A stretch of DNA of 64,000 nt from G965267185 sp965267185 (lineage in GTDB: Bacteria; Pseudomonadota; Alphaproteobacteria; UBA6615). The position numbers and the translations under genes are program-made. Location: assembly GCA_965267185.1 (NCBI GenBank), contig OZ253937.1, positions 1,612,001 to 1,676,000 of the forward strand, in the 5' to 3' direction. This document shows positions 42,755-50,983 of the stretch, piece after piece (the first letter of the stretch is position 1; each line of letters starts with the position of its first letter). The notes beneath the pieces were generated by a model. The model was given only the letters and a program-made list of their open reading frames with translations, was not told where the DNA came from and did not search any database.

Positions 42755-43669
42755 TCAGCCCCGATCATCTTCCGGTGCGGTGGCGAGCTGGCGCAGCAAC
42801 GCTTCGTAGATTTCCTTCGGCGGCCGGTCGAGGTCGTCCGCCGGCATGGCCTCGAGCAGTTCCTCGGCGCGGCGGCCAATCAACCCTTGAACCTGGTAGC
42901 GGATGCGCGCGCGACGCACGGCGTCCTCATCGACGCGCTCGGCACGCCAGGCCCGGTGGCGTTCGATCGCTTCGTCGAGCGCGGCGAAGCTGTCCGCATC
43001 CCGGCTCGAGGTTTGCGCCACCGGCGGCACCCAACCGTCGGCGCCGTTCGCCTGCCGCGCTGCGGTCGCGGCAATGTCGCCGGCCATCAGCTCGGCGCCC
43101 GGCAGGTCGGCCTTGTTGACCACGAAGATATCGGCCATTTCGAGAAGTCCGGCCTTCATCGCCTGCACCGCATCGCCAGATTCCGGCAGCAGCACCAGAA
43201 CCACAGTATCGACGATAGCGCGGACCGAATATTCCGCCTGGCCAACGCCGACCGTCTCGACGATCAACTCGTCGAAGCCATGCCCCTCCATTGCCCACAA
43301 CAGATCGGCCGTATTGTCCGCCAAGCCGTCATGGGCGCGGCGGCTGGGGATCGAGCGGATAAAAACATTCGGGTCATCTGACACCGCGTCCATACGAATA
43401 CGGTCGCCCAATATGGAGCCCTGCGAGACGGGGCTGGTCGGATCGACAGCGACGACAGCAACCTTCGAGTCACGCGCGACCCGCCTGGCGGCGAGATGGC
43501 TGATCAAGGTGCTCTTGCCAGCGCCCGGCGCCCCGGTAACGCCGATGCGATAGAGCGCCCGTTCGGGCAACTCGCTCTGCTGTTCCAGGGTCTCGGCAAC
43601 ACTGGCGTTGGCGACGCGCGATAGGGCGCGGCTCATCTCGCGCCTGGGGTTACGCGACCCGCCGCTCAT
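42755..43669 (-). CDS. meaB: Methylmalonyl-CoA mutase-associated GTPase MeaB (ArgK)
   Basis: The 304-residue G3E GTPase has the Walker A GAPGAGKST near residue 48, the switch/Walker B region VAVVAVDPTSP and IVETVGVGQ, and NKAD for guanine recognition. MeaB loads adenosylcobalamin and protects the mutase. Its ATG overlaps the stop of the CoA-transferase gene (ATGA), so it is the last gene of the mutase operon. The N-terminal arm is short, and the helical C-terminal dimerisation arm (ELLEAMPADDLDRPPKEIYEALLRQ) is present. Confidence 0.95.
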   Translation of the reverse strand: MSGGSRNPRREMSRALSRVANASVAETLEQQSELPERALYRIGVTGAPGAGKSTLISHLAARRVARDSKVAVVAVDPTSPVSQGSILGDRIRMDAVSDDPNVFIRSIPSRRAHDGLADNTADLLWAMEGHGFDELIVETVGVGQAEYSVRAIVDTVVLVLLPESGDAVQAMKAGLLEMADIFVVNKADLPGAELMAGDIAATAARQANGADGWVPPVAQTSSRDADSFAALDEAIERHRAWRAERVDEDAVRRARIRYQVQGLIGRRAEELLEAMPADDLDRPPKEIYEALLRQLATAPEDDRG

Positions 43670-44808
43670 TTTGCCGCCGTTGCAACAGGCCCGCCCAACA
43701 CTTCGTTATTGTGCTCGCCGAGCAAGGGCGGCGGCGCGTATGTCTGATCATGATCCGAGAACTTGATCGGGTTGCCGACGACGCGCAGCGGACCATCGGG
43801 CGTCGGGATGACAGCGATCATGCCGCGGCTCGCCGCCAGTTCGCCGTCGAGCGCCTGCGCCAGGGTCTCAACACCGGAAATCACCAAGCCTTCGCGGCCC
43901 AGCACATCGACCCACTCGGCGGTATCGCGCGTTTTCATCAGTTCGGCGGTCAGAGCGATGACCTCATCGCGGTTTTCACCGCGCGCGGCGATGGTGGCGA
44001 ATTTGGGATCGTCGGCGCGCTCGGGCCAACCGACGATTTCGCAAAACCGCCGCCAGAACTTATCCGACGATATGAACAACACGGCAAAGCCGTCGCGCGT
44101 CGCGAACACCTGCGCCGGCACCATATGGGGATGGCCGCTATTGGCGACGCGCTGGGGCTCGATACCGTGGTTCAGATAAGCCGACGCCAGATAGTTGAGC
44201 TGCGACAGCATGGTGTCGAACAGCGATACGTCGACCTGACCGCCCTTGCCCTCGATGATTTTCGCCAGCAACCCGACCGCGCACAGCATGCCGGTCGAAT
44301 TGTCGACGGCAGACCACCCGGCCTTGGTCGGCATGGCGCCGGGATCTCCGGTCAGCTCCATCACACCGGTCAATGCCTGCGCGATATAGTCGAAGGCCGG
44401 CCGCTCGGCATCTGGGCCCTCGAGCCCGAAGCCCGTCAACGCGACGCATACCAGCTTATCGTTGTGAGCTTTGAGGGCGTCGTAGGTCAGGCCGAACCGC
44501 TTGACCGTCGCCGGGCGCATGTTGGTAATCAGCCCCTGCGCCGAGGCCGCCAGCTTCGCTAATTCGGCCTGCCCCGCATCGGTCGCCAGATCGATAACGA
44601 CCCCACGCTTATTGCGGTTCACGCTGGCAAAATAGTCGTTGTGTGGTCCCGTGAAGTTGCCTGTCATCGTGCGGGCGATGTCGCCCGCCGGGGCCTCGAC
44701 CTTGATGACGTCGGCGCCCAAATCGGCAAGGATCATGCCGCAGATCGGGCCGGCGAGCACATGGCCAACTTCGATAATACGAATACCCGACAGAGGTCCT
44801 CCGCTCAC
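43666..44808 (-). CDS. Family III CoA-transferase (CaiB/BaiF/Frc type)
   Basis: A 380-residue CoA-transferase III. The N-terminal GIRIIEVGHVLAGPICGMILADLGADVIKVE (read in halves) and NRNKRGVVIDLA are typical; Asp169 in GWSAVDNSTG is the catalytic residue, and KGGQVDVSLFDTM follows. It starts with GTG 44808 that overlaps the stop of the mutase small subunit (GTGA) and itself overlaps meaB by 4 bp. A CoA-transferase here can pass CoA between the mutase product and the incoming acid, giving an ATP-free activation cycle. Confidence 0.92.
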   Translation of the reverse strand: MSGGPLSGIRIIEVGHVLAGPICGMILADLGADVIKVEAPAGDIARTMTGNFTGPHNDYFASVNRNKRGVVIDLATDAGQAELAKLAASAQGLITNMRPATVKRFGLTYDALKAHNDKLVCVALTGFGLEGPDAERPAFDYIAQALTGVMELTGDPGAMPTKAGWSAVDNSTGMLCAVGLLAKIIEGKGGQVDVSLFDTMLSQLNYLASAYLNHGIEPQRVANSGHPHMVPAQVFATRDGFAVLFISSDKFWRRFCEIVGWPERADDPKFATIAARGENRDEVIALTAELMKTRDTAEWVDVLGREGLVISGVETLAQALDGELAASRGMIAVIPTPDGPLRVVGNPIKFSDHDQTYAPPPLLGEHNNEVLGGPVATAAK

Positions 44809-45221
44809 GCCGCCAGTTCCTTGTCGATTGCCGATAAAACATCATCGACCGCCATCTCGGCAGTGTAGATGCCGCAGACGCCGGCCTCGGTGAGCGCGGC
44901 GTGATCTTCGGCCGGGATGGTGCCGCCGACGAAGATCTTGATATCGCTCGCGTCGAGCGCCACCAGACACTGGATCGTTTCAGCGACGATTTCCTTGTGG
45001 CTGCCCGACAGCATGGACAGGCCGACCGCATCGACATCCTCATCGACAGCGACCCGGGCGATATAGTCGGGACTCTTGCGCAATCCGGTATAGATCACGT
45101 CGGCCCCGGCATCGCGCAACGCCAAGGCGATTATCTTGGCACCCACATCGTGGCCGTCGAGGCCTGGTTTGGCGATCAGTATGCGCTTGCCCCTTAAACT
45201 CATAACGTCCACCCGCACCAT
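44805..45221 (-). CDS. Methylmalonyl-CoA mutase-type small subunit (B12-binding domain)
   Basis: The 138-residue protein is a free-standing cobalamin-binding domain. GLDGHDVG carries the D-x-H-x-x-G motif, whose His replaces the dimethylbenzimidazole ligand; LSMLSGSH and FVGGTIP (S-x-L and G-G motifs) complete it. It works with the large subunit encoded immediately upstream: the ATG at 45221 directly follows that gene's TAG (TAGATG), so they are translationally coupled. A second possible start, 45203, is 18 bp inside. Split subunits of this kind occur in archaea and in many bacteria with acyl-CoA mutases. Confidence 0.93.
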   Translation of the reverse strand: MVRVDVMSLRGKRILIAKPGLDGHDVGAKIIALALRDAGADVIYTGLRKSPDYIARVAVDEDVDAVGLSMLSGSHKEIVAETIQCLVALDASDIKIFVGGTIPAEDHAALTEAGVCGIYTAEMAVDDVLSAIDKELAA

Positions 45222-46865
45222 CTACAGGCGCACCGGCTCCTCGAACTCGCCCCATTGGCCCTTCAGGGTCGCGACCATCTCACCCACGGTCGCGTAGGCG
45301 TGGCAGCAATCGATCAGATAGGGCATTAGGTTTTCGCTATCGCTCGCGGCCGCCTTCTCGAGCGCCGCCAAGGAGCGCTCCACCGCTTTTGCATCCCGGC
45401 CGTCGCGCACGCGCTCATACTTTTCGACCACCTTCGCGGTCGCTTGCGGGTCGAGCTTGAAGACTTCGCCGATCCCTTCATTCTCATCGTCACGGCGGAA
45501 GTAGTTCTGACCGACGATAACGGTCTCGCCGGAATCGGCAGCGCGTTTACGCTCAGACGCGCGCTGGGCGATTTTCATCTGCAGCCAGCCATCCTCGACC
45601 GCCTTTTCAACGCCGCCATACTGCTCGATCTCTTCGATCACCTGCATCATGCCGGCTTCCATCTGATCGGTTAGCCACTCCACGTAGTAGCTGCCGCCCA
45701 ATGGGTCGACGGTGCGGGCGATGCCGGATTCATGCGCGATGATTTGTTGGGTTCTGAGCGCGATCTCAGCGGAATGCTCGGTGGGAATCTGGAACGCCTC
45801 GTCGAAGGCACAGGTGAATATCGACTGAGCACCACCGAGCACAGCCGCCATGGTCTCGGTGCCGACGCGCACGATATTGTTGTGGGGCTGCGAACCGATC
45901 AACGAAGAGCCGCCGCAAACCACGCCGAAGCGGAACATCTGCGCCTTGGGATCTTCGACCCCATAACGTTCCTTGAGCAGCTTCGCCCACAAACGCCGGC
46001 CGGCGCGGAACTTGCAGATTTCCTCGAAGAAATCCATGTGGACGTAGAAAAAGAAGCTCAAACGGCGGGCGAACTTTTCGACATCGCCGCCGCGCCGGAT
46101 CAGCTCGTCGGTGTAGGCGAGCCCGTTGGCCAGCGTGTAGCCCATTTCTTCAACGGCGGTGCATCCGGCGTCGCGCACATGGGCGCCGGCGATCGAAATT
46201 GCGTTGAAGCGCGGCGTCTGCTCGTTAGAAAACAGGATCGTGTCGGCGATCAGGCGCATCGACGGTTTGACCGGGAAGATCCAGGTGCCCCGTGCCACAT
46301 ACTCTTTCAAGATGTCGTTTTGAATGGTGCCAGTGAGCTTCTCGCGCGGCACACCCTGCTTGTCGGCGACAGCGCAATACATGGCGTAGATGATCGAGGC
46401 CGTGCCGTTGATGGTAAAGGAGGTCGAGATGCCACCGACATCGATGCCGTCGAACAGCAGCTCCACCTCCGCGAGGTTGGATAGCGACACGCCGACCTTA
46501 CCCACCTCGGCCCGCGCCATGGGGTCGGTGGGGTCATAGCCGCACTGGGTCGGCAGATCGAGCGCTACGGAGAGTCCGGTTTGTCCGTGGTCGAGCAAGA
46601 ACCGGTAACGCTCGTTGGATTCCTCCGCAGTGCCAAAACCGGAATACTGGCGGATCGTCCACAACCGCCCGCGAAATCCATTTTCGAAAATCCCGCGCGT
46701 GTAGGGATACGCGCCAGGCTGACCGATATCGGAGAAATCGACCATATCGGGAGTGACAACGATCGGTACCTCGATCCCCGACGGCGTGAACGGATTGGGT
46801 TTGTTCGGTGGCGTGCGCTCGGCCGCTACCTCTTCTTCCCGGTGGGCTTCGTTTGCCTTGCTCAT
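45222..46865 (-). CDS. Acyl-CoA mutase large subunit (methylmalonyl-CoA mutase type)
   Basis: The 547-residue catalytic TIM-barrel subunit lacks a B12 domain, which is the next gene. Substrate-determining residues by alignment to Propionibacterium MutB: Tyr74 in TIRQYSG (Tyr89) and Arg192 in EYVARGT (Arg207, though the following Asn is Gly). Both are those of methylmalonyl-CoA mutase, not the Phe/Gln of isobutyryl-CoA mutase or the Ile/Asp of hydroxyisobutyryl-CoA mutase. SFTINGTAS and SIAGAHV (His244 equivalent) are intact. It would interconvert a methylmalonyl-type and a succinyl-type CoA ester. Start at 46865 lies 4 bp after the crotonase stop. Confidence 0.93.
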   Translation of the reverse strand: MSKANEAHREEEVAAERTPPNKPNPFTPSGIEVPIVVTPDMVDFSDIGQPGAYPYTRGIFENGFRGRLWTIRQYSGFGTAEESNERYRFLLDHGQTGLSVALDLPTQCGYDPTDPMARAEVGKVGVSLSNLAEVELLFDGIDVGGISTSFTINGTASIIYAMYCAVADKQGVPREKLTGTIQNDILKEYVARGTWIFPVKPSMRLIADTILFSNEQTPRFNAISIAGAHVRDAGCTAVEEMGYTLANGLAYTDELIRRGGDVEKFARRLSFFFYVHMDFFEEICKFRAGRRLWAKLLKERYGVEDPKAQMFRFGVVCGGSSLIGSQPHNNIVRVGTETMAAVLGGAQSIFTCAFDEAFQIPTEHSAEIALRTQQIIAHESGIARTVDPLGGSYYVEWLTDQMEAGMMQVIEEIEQYGGVEKAVEDGWLQMKIAQRASERKRAADSGETVIVGQNYFRRDDENEGIGEVFKLDPQATAKVVEKYERVRDGRDAKAVERSLAALEKAAASDSENLMPYLIDCCHAYATVGEMVATLKGQWGEFEEPVRL

Positions 46866-46869
46866 AACG

Positions 46870-47643
46870 CTAGTCCCGTGATGGCAACACTTTTTCGGCG
46901 GCTTCCCAGTGATCGTCATGAACCCAGGTGCCGACGAAAAGTTTGGTCTCTATTTCCTGCATTGTTTCTCGTGAATCGCCGCGGCGGTGGGCATCTCCCA
47001 GCGCCTTGAAAACGCGCATCACCTGCGGCGCTTGTTTGCGCATTGGTTCGAGAAATTCTTCGACCGCTTGGCTCAGGCTCTCGCCGTCGCCGGCCACCTT
47101 GTCCACCAGCCCCATCGCCAGCGCATCCTCGCTGGGCACCATCTCGCCGGTCACCATCAGCCGCAATCCCTGCGCCCGGCCGAGGAGCTGCAGCAGGTCG
47201 GGACCGCCGCCCCACGCGGTCGACACCGCCAATCGGCCTTGCACGAAACCAAGCTTGGCATGCGCCGCGGCAATTCTGAAATCGCACGCCACGGCGAGTT
47301 CGGCGGCACCGCCGAACGTATTGCCGTTCAGAGCCGCGATCACGGGCACCGGAAAGGTGCGAATGGCGTTCAGAGCGGCCTTAGCGTCGAGCGCCATTTG
47401 CTCCGCCTCGGCTTCGCTGCGCAGCGCCGCCAATTCGCGCAGATCGCCGCCGGCGGCGAAGGTTTTGTCGCCCGCTCCGGTGAGAACCGCCGCCAGTAGA
47501 CTGTCGTCACCGGCATAAGATTCGAACAACGCGCGGATATTGGCCAAGAGCGACAAGCTCAGAGCGTTGTGCTTTTCCGGCCGGTTCAACATTGCGTACA
47601 GAACGCGGTCCCGAACCTCGACAAGGAGTTGGTTTTCACTCAT
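46870..47643 (-). CDS. Enoyl-CoA hydratase/isomerase family protein (crotonase)
   Basis: A 257-residue crotonase. LLVEVRDRVLYAMLNRPEKHNAL is the entry strand and CoA-binding loop, TGAGDKTFAAGGDLREL supplies one oxyanion amide, and NGNTFGGAAELAVACDFRIAA the second. The Glu of the hydratase pair is present in GGAAELA, the second is not obvious (RLAVSTAWGGG), as in isomerase- or hydrolase-type members. ATG 47643 is chosen over TTG 47655. It is the first gene of the mutase/CoA-transferase/meaB operon, all packed within a few bases. Confidence 0.88.
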   Translation of the reverse strand: MSENQLLVEVRDRVLYAMLNRPEKHNALSLSLLANIRALFESYAGDDSLLAAVLTGAGDKTFAAGGDLRELAALRSEAEAEQMALDAKAALNAIRTFPVPVIAALNGNTFGGAAELAVACDFRIAAAHAKLGFVQGRLAVSTAWGGGPDLLQLLGRAQGLRLMVTGEMVPSEDALAMGLVDKVAGDGESLSQAVEEFLEPMRKQAPQVMRVFKALGDAHRRGDSRETMQEIETKLFVGTWVHDDHWEAAEKVLPSRD

Positions 47644-47724
47644 GGGAATCGTCAATTCTCTTCGTCTGGTCCGGTATGGTGCGCTGGTTCTTCACGTTCT
47701 TACGGCGTCTTGTGTTTGTAAAAT

Positions 47725-47751
47725 GGGGCGGACGCGAGATGCATCCGCCCC
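47725..47751 (-). terminator. Terminator-like hairpin after the oxygenase gene
   Basis: GGGGCGGA (47725-47732) pairs with TCCGCCCC (47744-47751) around an 11-base loop, about 34 bp past the minus-strand oxygenase stop. On that strand it is followed by ATTTTAC, a weak T-run. Confidence 0.5.
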
Positions 47752-47784
47752 CCAGTGTTCCCCCGATCTTAGCGTCGGGTATTC

Positions 47785-48816
47785 CTAATCCTCATCCATT
47801 TCCGCGGTCCGGTAGATGTAGTTTCCGTCCATGTAGGTGATGAAGAAATCGTGGAATGACATGGGTTCGTACCTAGGCTCCGCCCCCGGCGCGATGCATG
47901 TCGGCATGGGGTCGGCAACGGTTTCGTCATTGGCGTTGAAAAAGAAGGTCAGCGCATAGCGGTCCTTCTGCGGCGGCACGACCCGGTGCGGCGTGGCGAT
48001 AAAGCGCCCGTTGGTCCACCGGTTGAGGAATTCACCAGTGTTGACGACGATGGCGCCGCGCACCGGTTCGATCTCGATCCACTTGCCCGACGGCGACATG
48101 ACCTCAAGGCCCGGCACATCCATCAGCGGCAGATAGGTGATCGAGCTGTGATCCGAGTGGGGCGCCAACGCAAACTGGCCTTCCTCGGTGTCAGCCGGCG
48201 GATAGTAGGCACAGCGATTGTAGTATTCCGGCAGTGAGAACTTGTCGTCGAAATAGTCAGCCGGCAACTCCAGCGCCCGCGCATATACCGGCAACATTTT
48301 CTGCGCCAGCACAGCCATGGTTTCCTGATATTCCAGCAAGACTTTGCGAAATTCAGGCAACTCCTCGGGCCACTTATTGAGACCGCGGTGGCGTACGTTG
48401 GCGACCACTTTGGGGTCATCGGCCGTACGTTCACGCATAAACGCCCAGGCCTCGTTGATGTCCTTCTTCTGATTGTCGGCGATCTTCGACCAGCGCAAAA
48501 CGGTCGCCTTGTCGGGAATATAGCCGATGTGGTGATAGTCGACCCGGTACTTCATCTTGGTGTCGAGCGGTAAGGCAAAAAGCTCAGCGACCTGTTCGAA
48601 GCTGCGGTCGATCAGATCTTGCGGCACGCCATGATTGACGATGACATAAAAGCCAAGACTTTCTTGGATCGCCCGCAGGTCGACTGCCAATTGCTCGCGC
48701 GCATCGGTATCGCCGGAAAGGTAAGCGCCCACATCGACGATCGGAATTTCTTCCTCGGCAATACAACGGGCAATATTTGGCGTAACAGAGGGCTCGATCT
48801 CTGCGGCTACGGACAT
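47785..48816 (-). CDS. 2-oxoglutarate/Fe(II)-type oxygenase of the isopenicillin N synthase family
   Basis: The 343-residue protein has the DIOX_N region (about 22-140, IPIVDVGAYLSGD... LGFYVIVNHGVPQDLID) and the catalytic double-stranded beta-helix (about 190-310). The Fe(II) triad is His220, Asp222 (PHSDHS) and His277 (TPHRVV). Arg286 in RYALTFF occupies the co-substrate carboxylate position, but the next Ser of the R-x-S motif is Ala288. AAGGAG lies 9 bases before ATG 48816; longer in-frame extension would overlap the upstream monooxygenase gene. It follows that gene by 37 bp. Confidence 0.88.
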   Translation of the reverse strand: MSVAAEIEPSVTPNIARCIAEEEIPIVDVGAYLSGDTDAREQLAVDLRAIQESLGFYVIVNHGVPQDLIDRSFEQVAELFALPLDTKMKYRVDYHHIGYIPDKATVLRWSKIADNQKKDINEAWAFMRERTADDPKVVANVRHRGLNKWPEELPEFRKVLLEYQETMAVLAQKMLPVYARALELPADYFDDKFSLPEYYNRCAYYPPADTEEGQFALAPHSDHSSITYLPLMDVPGLEVMSPSGKWIEIEPVRGAIVVNTGEFLNRWTNGRFIATPHRVVPPQKDRYALTFFFNANDETVADPMPTCIAPGAEPRYEPMSFHDFFITYMDGNYIYRTAEMDED

Positions 48817-48853
48817 CGCAGCTACTCCTTCGTCGTTTCGTCTTGCCTGGGTC

Positions 48854-49969
48854 CTACTGCGCCGCCGCGGCAGGCTCCTCTTCCGGTACGAGATGCTTGA
48901 GCTGCGGCATAACCTCCTTGGCCAACAACTCCATATTGTCGGTCCACTGCTTAAACGGCTCGTAGGTGTATTGGATTTGCAGCACCGTGCCGAAACCGCC
49001 AACGTCGTTGTAGAGTTTCTCGAGCTTCTCAGCGACGGTGTCGGGACTGCCGACAACCCAAATGTTGTCGCAGACATACTCCGCCGTCAGTGCCTCGTCG
49101 GGCATATCGGGGTCGGCCTTGTACAAGTCGACGACGCCGAGCGATTGCAGCACGTTGAACATATAGTTGGTGTAAGCAGCGGCAATCGGGCCGTTAAGCA
49201 CATGATCGCGCGCTTCGGCATCTGATTTGGCAACGTAGATTTCGCGGGCGATACGCCAATCGCGGCGGCTCGGTGTCGGCCGTCCGCCCTTCTTGGCGCC
49301 TTCGCAAACGGCATTCCAATGGGTGATCAGATTCTCCGGCGGCAGATAGTTGATGCTCATAGGAATCCAACCCCGTTCACCCGCCGTGAACAGGGACTCG
49401 GAAGCCTTGTGCAGTCCGGCGACGGCAATCGGTGGATGAGGATCTTGGTAGGGCCGGATATGGTGGTAGAGCGGCACGTGCATCATCGGCTCCGGCACCT
49501 TGAACTGCCAGAATTTGCCATTGTGTTCGAACGGCTCGTCCTCAGACCATAAGCGCTGGATAACCTCGATCGATTCACGCATACGCGCGCGATGTTCGCC
49601 TTCCTTGTAGTCGATATCCCAGAAGTGGAAATCGGTCGGCGCTCCGCCGGCGCCGATACCAAAATTCAACCGGCCTTTCGAAAGATGGTCGAGATAGGCG
49701 ATGCGCAAGGCGACGAGACGGGGATCGTGCATGGGCAGCAACACCACGCCAGTACCCATCCGGATTTGTTCGGTGCGCGCGAATACCGAAGCGGCGAAAA
49801 TATCGGTCGCTGGGATCGGCTCCCACGGGATCGTGTAATGCTCGCCCATCCAACCTTCGCTGTAACCGAGCTTGTCGCCCAGCACGAACGTTTCGATGTC
49901 TTGATGATATTCCTTGGTGACATCGCCTCCGGGGGGCCGAAGGGGCATCGAAAACATCCCGTATTGCAT
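48854..49969 (-). CDS. LLM-class flavin-dependent monooxygenase (bacterial luciferase-like)
   Basis: The 371-residue TIM-barrel protein carries DKLGYSEGWMGEHYTIPWEPIPATDIFAASVFART (in two halves around the flavin site), TGVVLLPMHDPRLVALRIAYLDHLSKGRLNFGIGAGG and PPIAVAGLHKASESLFTAGERG. It uses reduced flavin to oxygenate a substrate, often with Baeyer-Villiger or C-C cleavage outcome. AAAGGAG precedes the ATG. It leads the short minus-strand operon with the IPNS-like oxygenase and is divergent from the citryl-CoA-lyase-like gene. Confidence 0.87.
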   Translation of the reverse strand: MQYGMFSMPLRPPGGDVTKEYHQDIETFVLGDKLGYSEGWMGEHYTIPWEPIPATDIFAASVFARTEQIRMGTGVVLLPMHDPRLVALRIAYLDHLSKGRLNFGIGAGGAPTDFHFWDIDYKEGEHRARMRESIEVIQRLWSEDEPFEHNGKFWQFKVPEPMMHVPLYHHIRPYQDPHPPIAVAGLHKASESLFTAGERGWIPMSINYLPPENLITHWNAVCEGAKKGGRPTPSRRDWRIAREIYVAKSDAEARDHVLNGPIAAAYTNYMFNVLQSLGVVDLYKADPDMPDEALTAEYVCDNIWVVGSPDTVAEKLEKLYNDVGGFGTVLQIQYTYEPFKQWTDNMELLAKEVMPQLKHLVPEEEPAAAAQ

Positions 49970-50066
49970 AGCGTCGCTCTCCTTTGCCGGGGCTAATCCC
50001 CGGTGCGCTCCTGATTATTGTTCGGCGATTATCTTACGCGAGGGAACGTATAAAGAGTCAAGAAGC

Positions 50067-50102
50067 TTTCATAAACTTGAAAGTCATTTCACAAATGTGA
50101 AA
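50067..50102. promoter_or_regulatory. Tandem operator: two TTTCA-N6-TGAAA inverted repeats
   Basis: TTTCATAAACTTGAAA (50067-50082) and TTTCACAAATGTGAAA (50087-50102) share the consensus TTTCAYAAAYKTGAAA and start exactly 20 bp apart, so two dimers would bind the same DNA face. The second site extends to a perfect 18-bp dyad (ATTTCACA-AA-TGTGAAAT). They lie between the divergent monooxygenase and citryl-CoA-lyase-like genes. The arms look like those of TetR- or MarR-type operators, but no such regulator gene is adjacent. Confidence 0.6.
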
Positions 50103-50200
50103 TACTCTCAGTGCGCAGAAAACCCGCCGTCACCCGTCATAGCGCTGATTTGGCGTGCCGATAGCGCCGGCGCTGTAACCGTAAATAGGAAGAGAAAGTC

Positions 50201-50983
50201 ATGTTGATCGGAAAGAAGGGCGAGGCCAAATCGGCGATTGAAACGTCGGATGCGGCCTCAATCACCGTCCGCGGCAAGGACTTGTGCAACGAGTTAATGG
50301 GCCATGTGTCGATCTCCGAGTTCTTCTATTTCCATCTGACCGGCAAGGAACCGACAGAAGATCAGGCGTTCTTTCTAGATTTGCTGATTGTCGCACTGGC
50401 CGAGCACGGCCTGGTGCCCAGCGTCCAAGCCGCGCGTATGACTTTGGCTGCCGCTCCGGAAGCGCTGCAGGCGGCAGTGGCGGCCGGAATCTTGGGAGTT
50501 GGCTCGGTGATTCTCGGCAGCGCGGAACAAGGGGCAGAGATGCTCGACGCCACACGCCAGCGCATGGAAGATAAGGGGCTTACCGCCGCCGAAGCCGCAC
50601 TCGAAATTGGACGTGAATATAAGGAGGCAGGCAAATTCCTGCCGGGCTTCGGCCATCCGATCCACCACCCCATCGACCCGCGCGCCGAACGGGTGCTCGC
50701 TCTGGCGGACGAGCGCGGCGTCAGCGGACAATATGTCGCGCTGCTGCGGGAATTTCCCGCCGTCGTCAAAGAGGTGTGGGGCAAAGCGCTGCCGATGAAC
50801 CTCACCGGCCCGATGGCGGCCGTGCTGCTCGATTTGGACGTGCCGAAGGGCGCCGTTCGAGGCATTCCCATTCTCGCGCGCACCCTCGGCCTGATTGGGC
50901 ACCTGAATGAGGAGCAACAACGGCCCATCGGCTTCTTGATGTCCCACCATGGTGCCGAGCCTATCGAATACGATGGCGGCTGA
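50201..50983 (+). CDS. Citryl-CoA lyase / citrate synthase-like protein
   Basis: The 260-residue protein matches the citrate-synthase-fold family annotated as citryl-CoA lyase. GKFLPGFGHPIHHPIDPRAERVLALADERG contains the conserved histidines of the citrate synthase active site (GHPxHH), and SGQYVALLREFPAVVKEVW follows. It is shorter than citrate synthase (about 430) because it lacks the N-terminal segment. The reaction is likely aldol/Claisen cleavage or condensation of a branched 3-hydroxyacid-CoA. Its stop codon overlaps the next gene (ATGGCGGCTGA), so the two are coupled. Confidence 0.82.
   Translation: MLIGKKGEAKSAIETSDAASITVRGKDLCNELMGHVSISEFFYFHLTGKEPTEDQAFFLDLLIVALAEHGLVPSVQAARMTLAAAPEALQAAVAAGILGVGSVILGSAEQGAEMLDATRQRMEDKGLTAAEAALEIGREYKEAGKFLPGFGHPIHHPIDPRAERVLALADERGVSGQYVALLREFPAVVKEVWGKALPMNLTGPMAAVLLDLDVPKGAVRGIPILARTLGLIGHLNEEQQRPIGFLMSHHGAEPIEYDGG

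Noticed and set aside
42608..43381. 257-codon plus-strand frame over meaB and the small-RNA region
   Set aside because: The frame runs through the terminator T-run and is antisense to meaB. The first part is better explained by the Pho box and RNA.
48817..49077. N-terminal extension of the IPNS-like oxygenase by 87 codons
   Set aside because: The extension overlaps the coding region of the monooxygenase in another frame and reads Ser/Arg-rich noise. AAGGAG and the conserved start favour ATG 48816.
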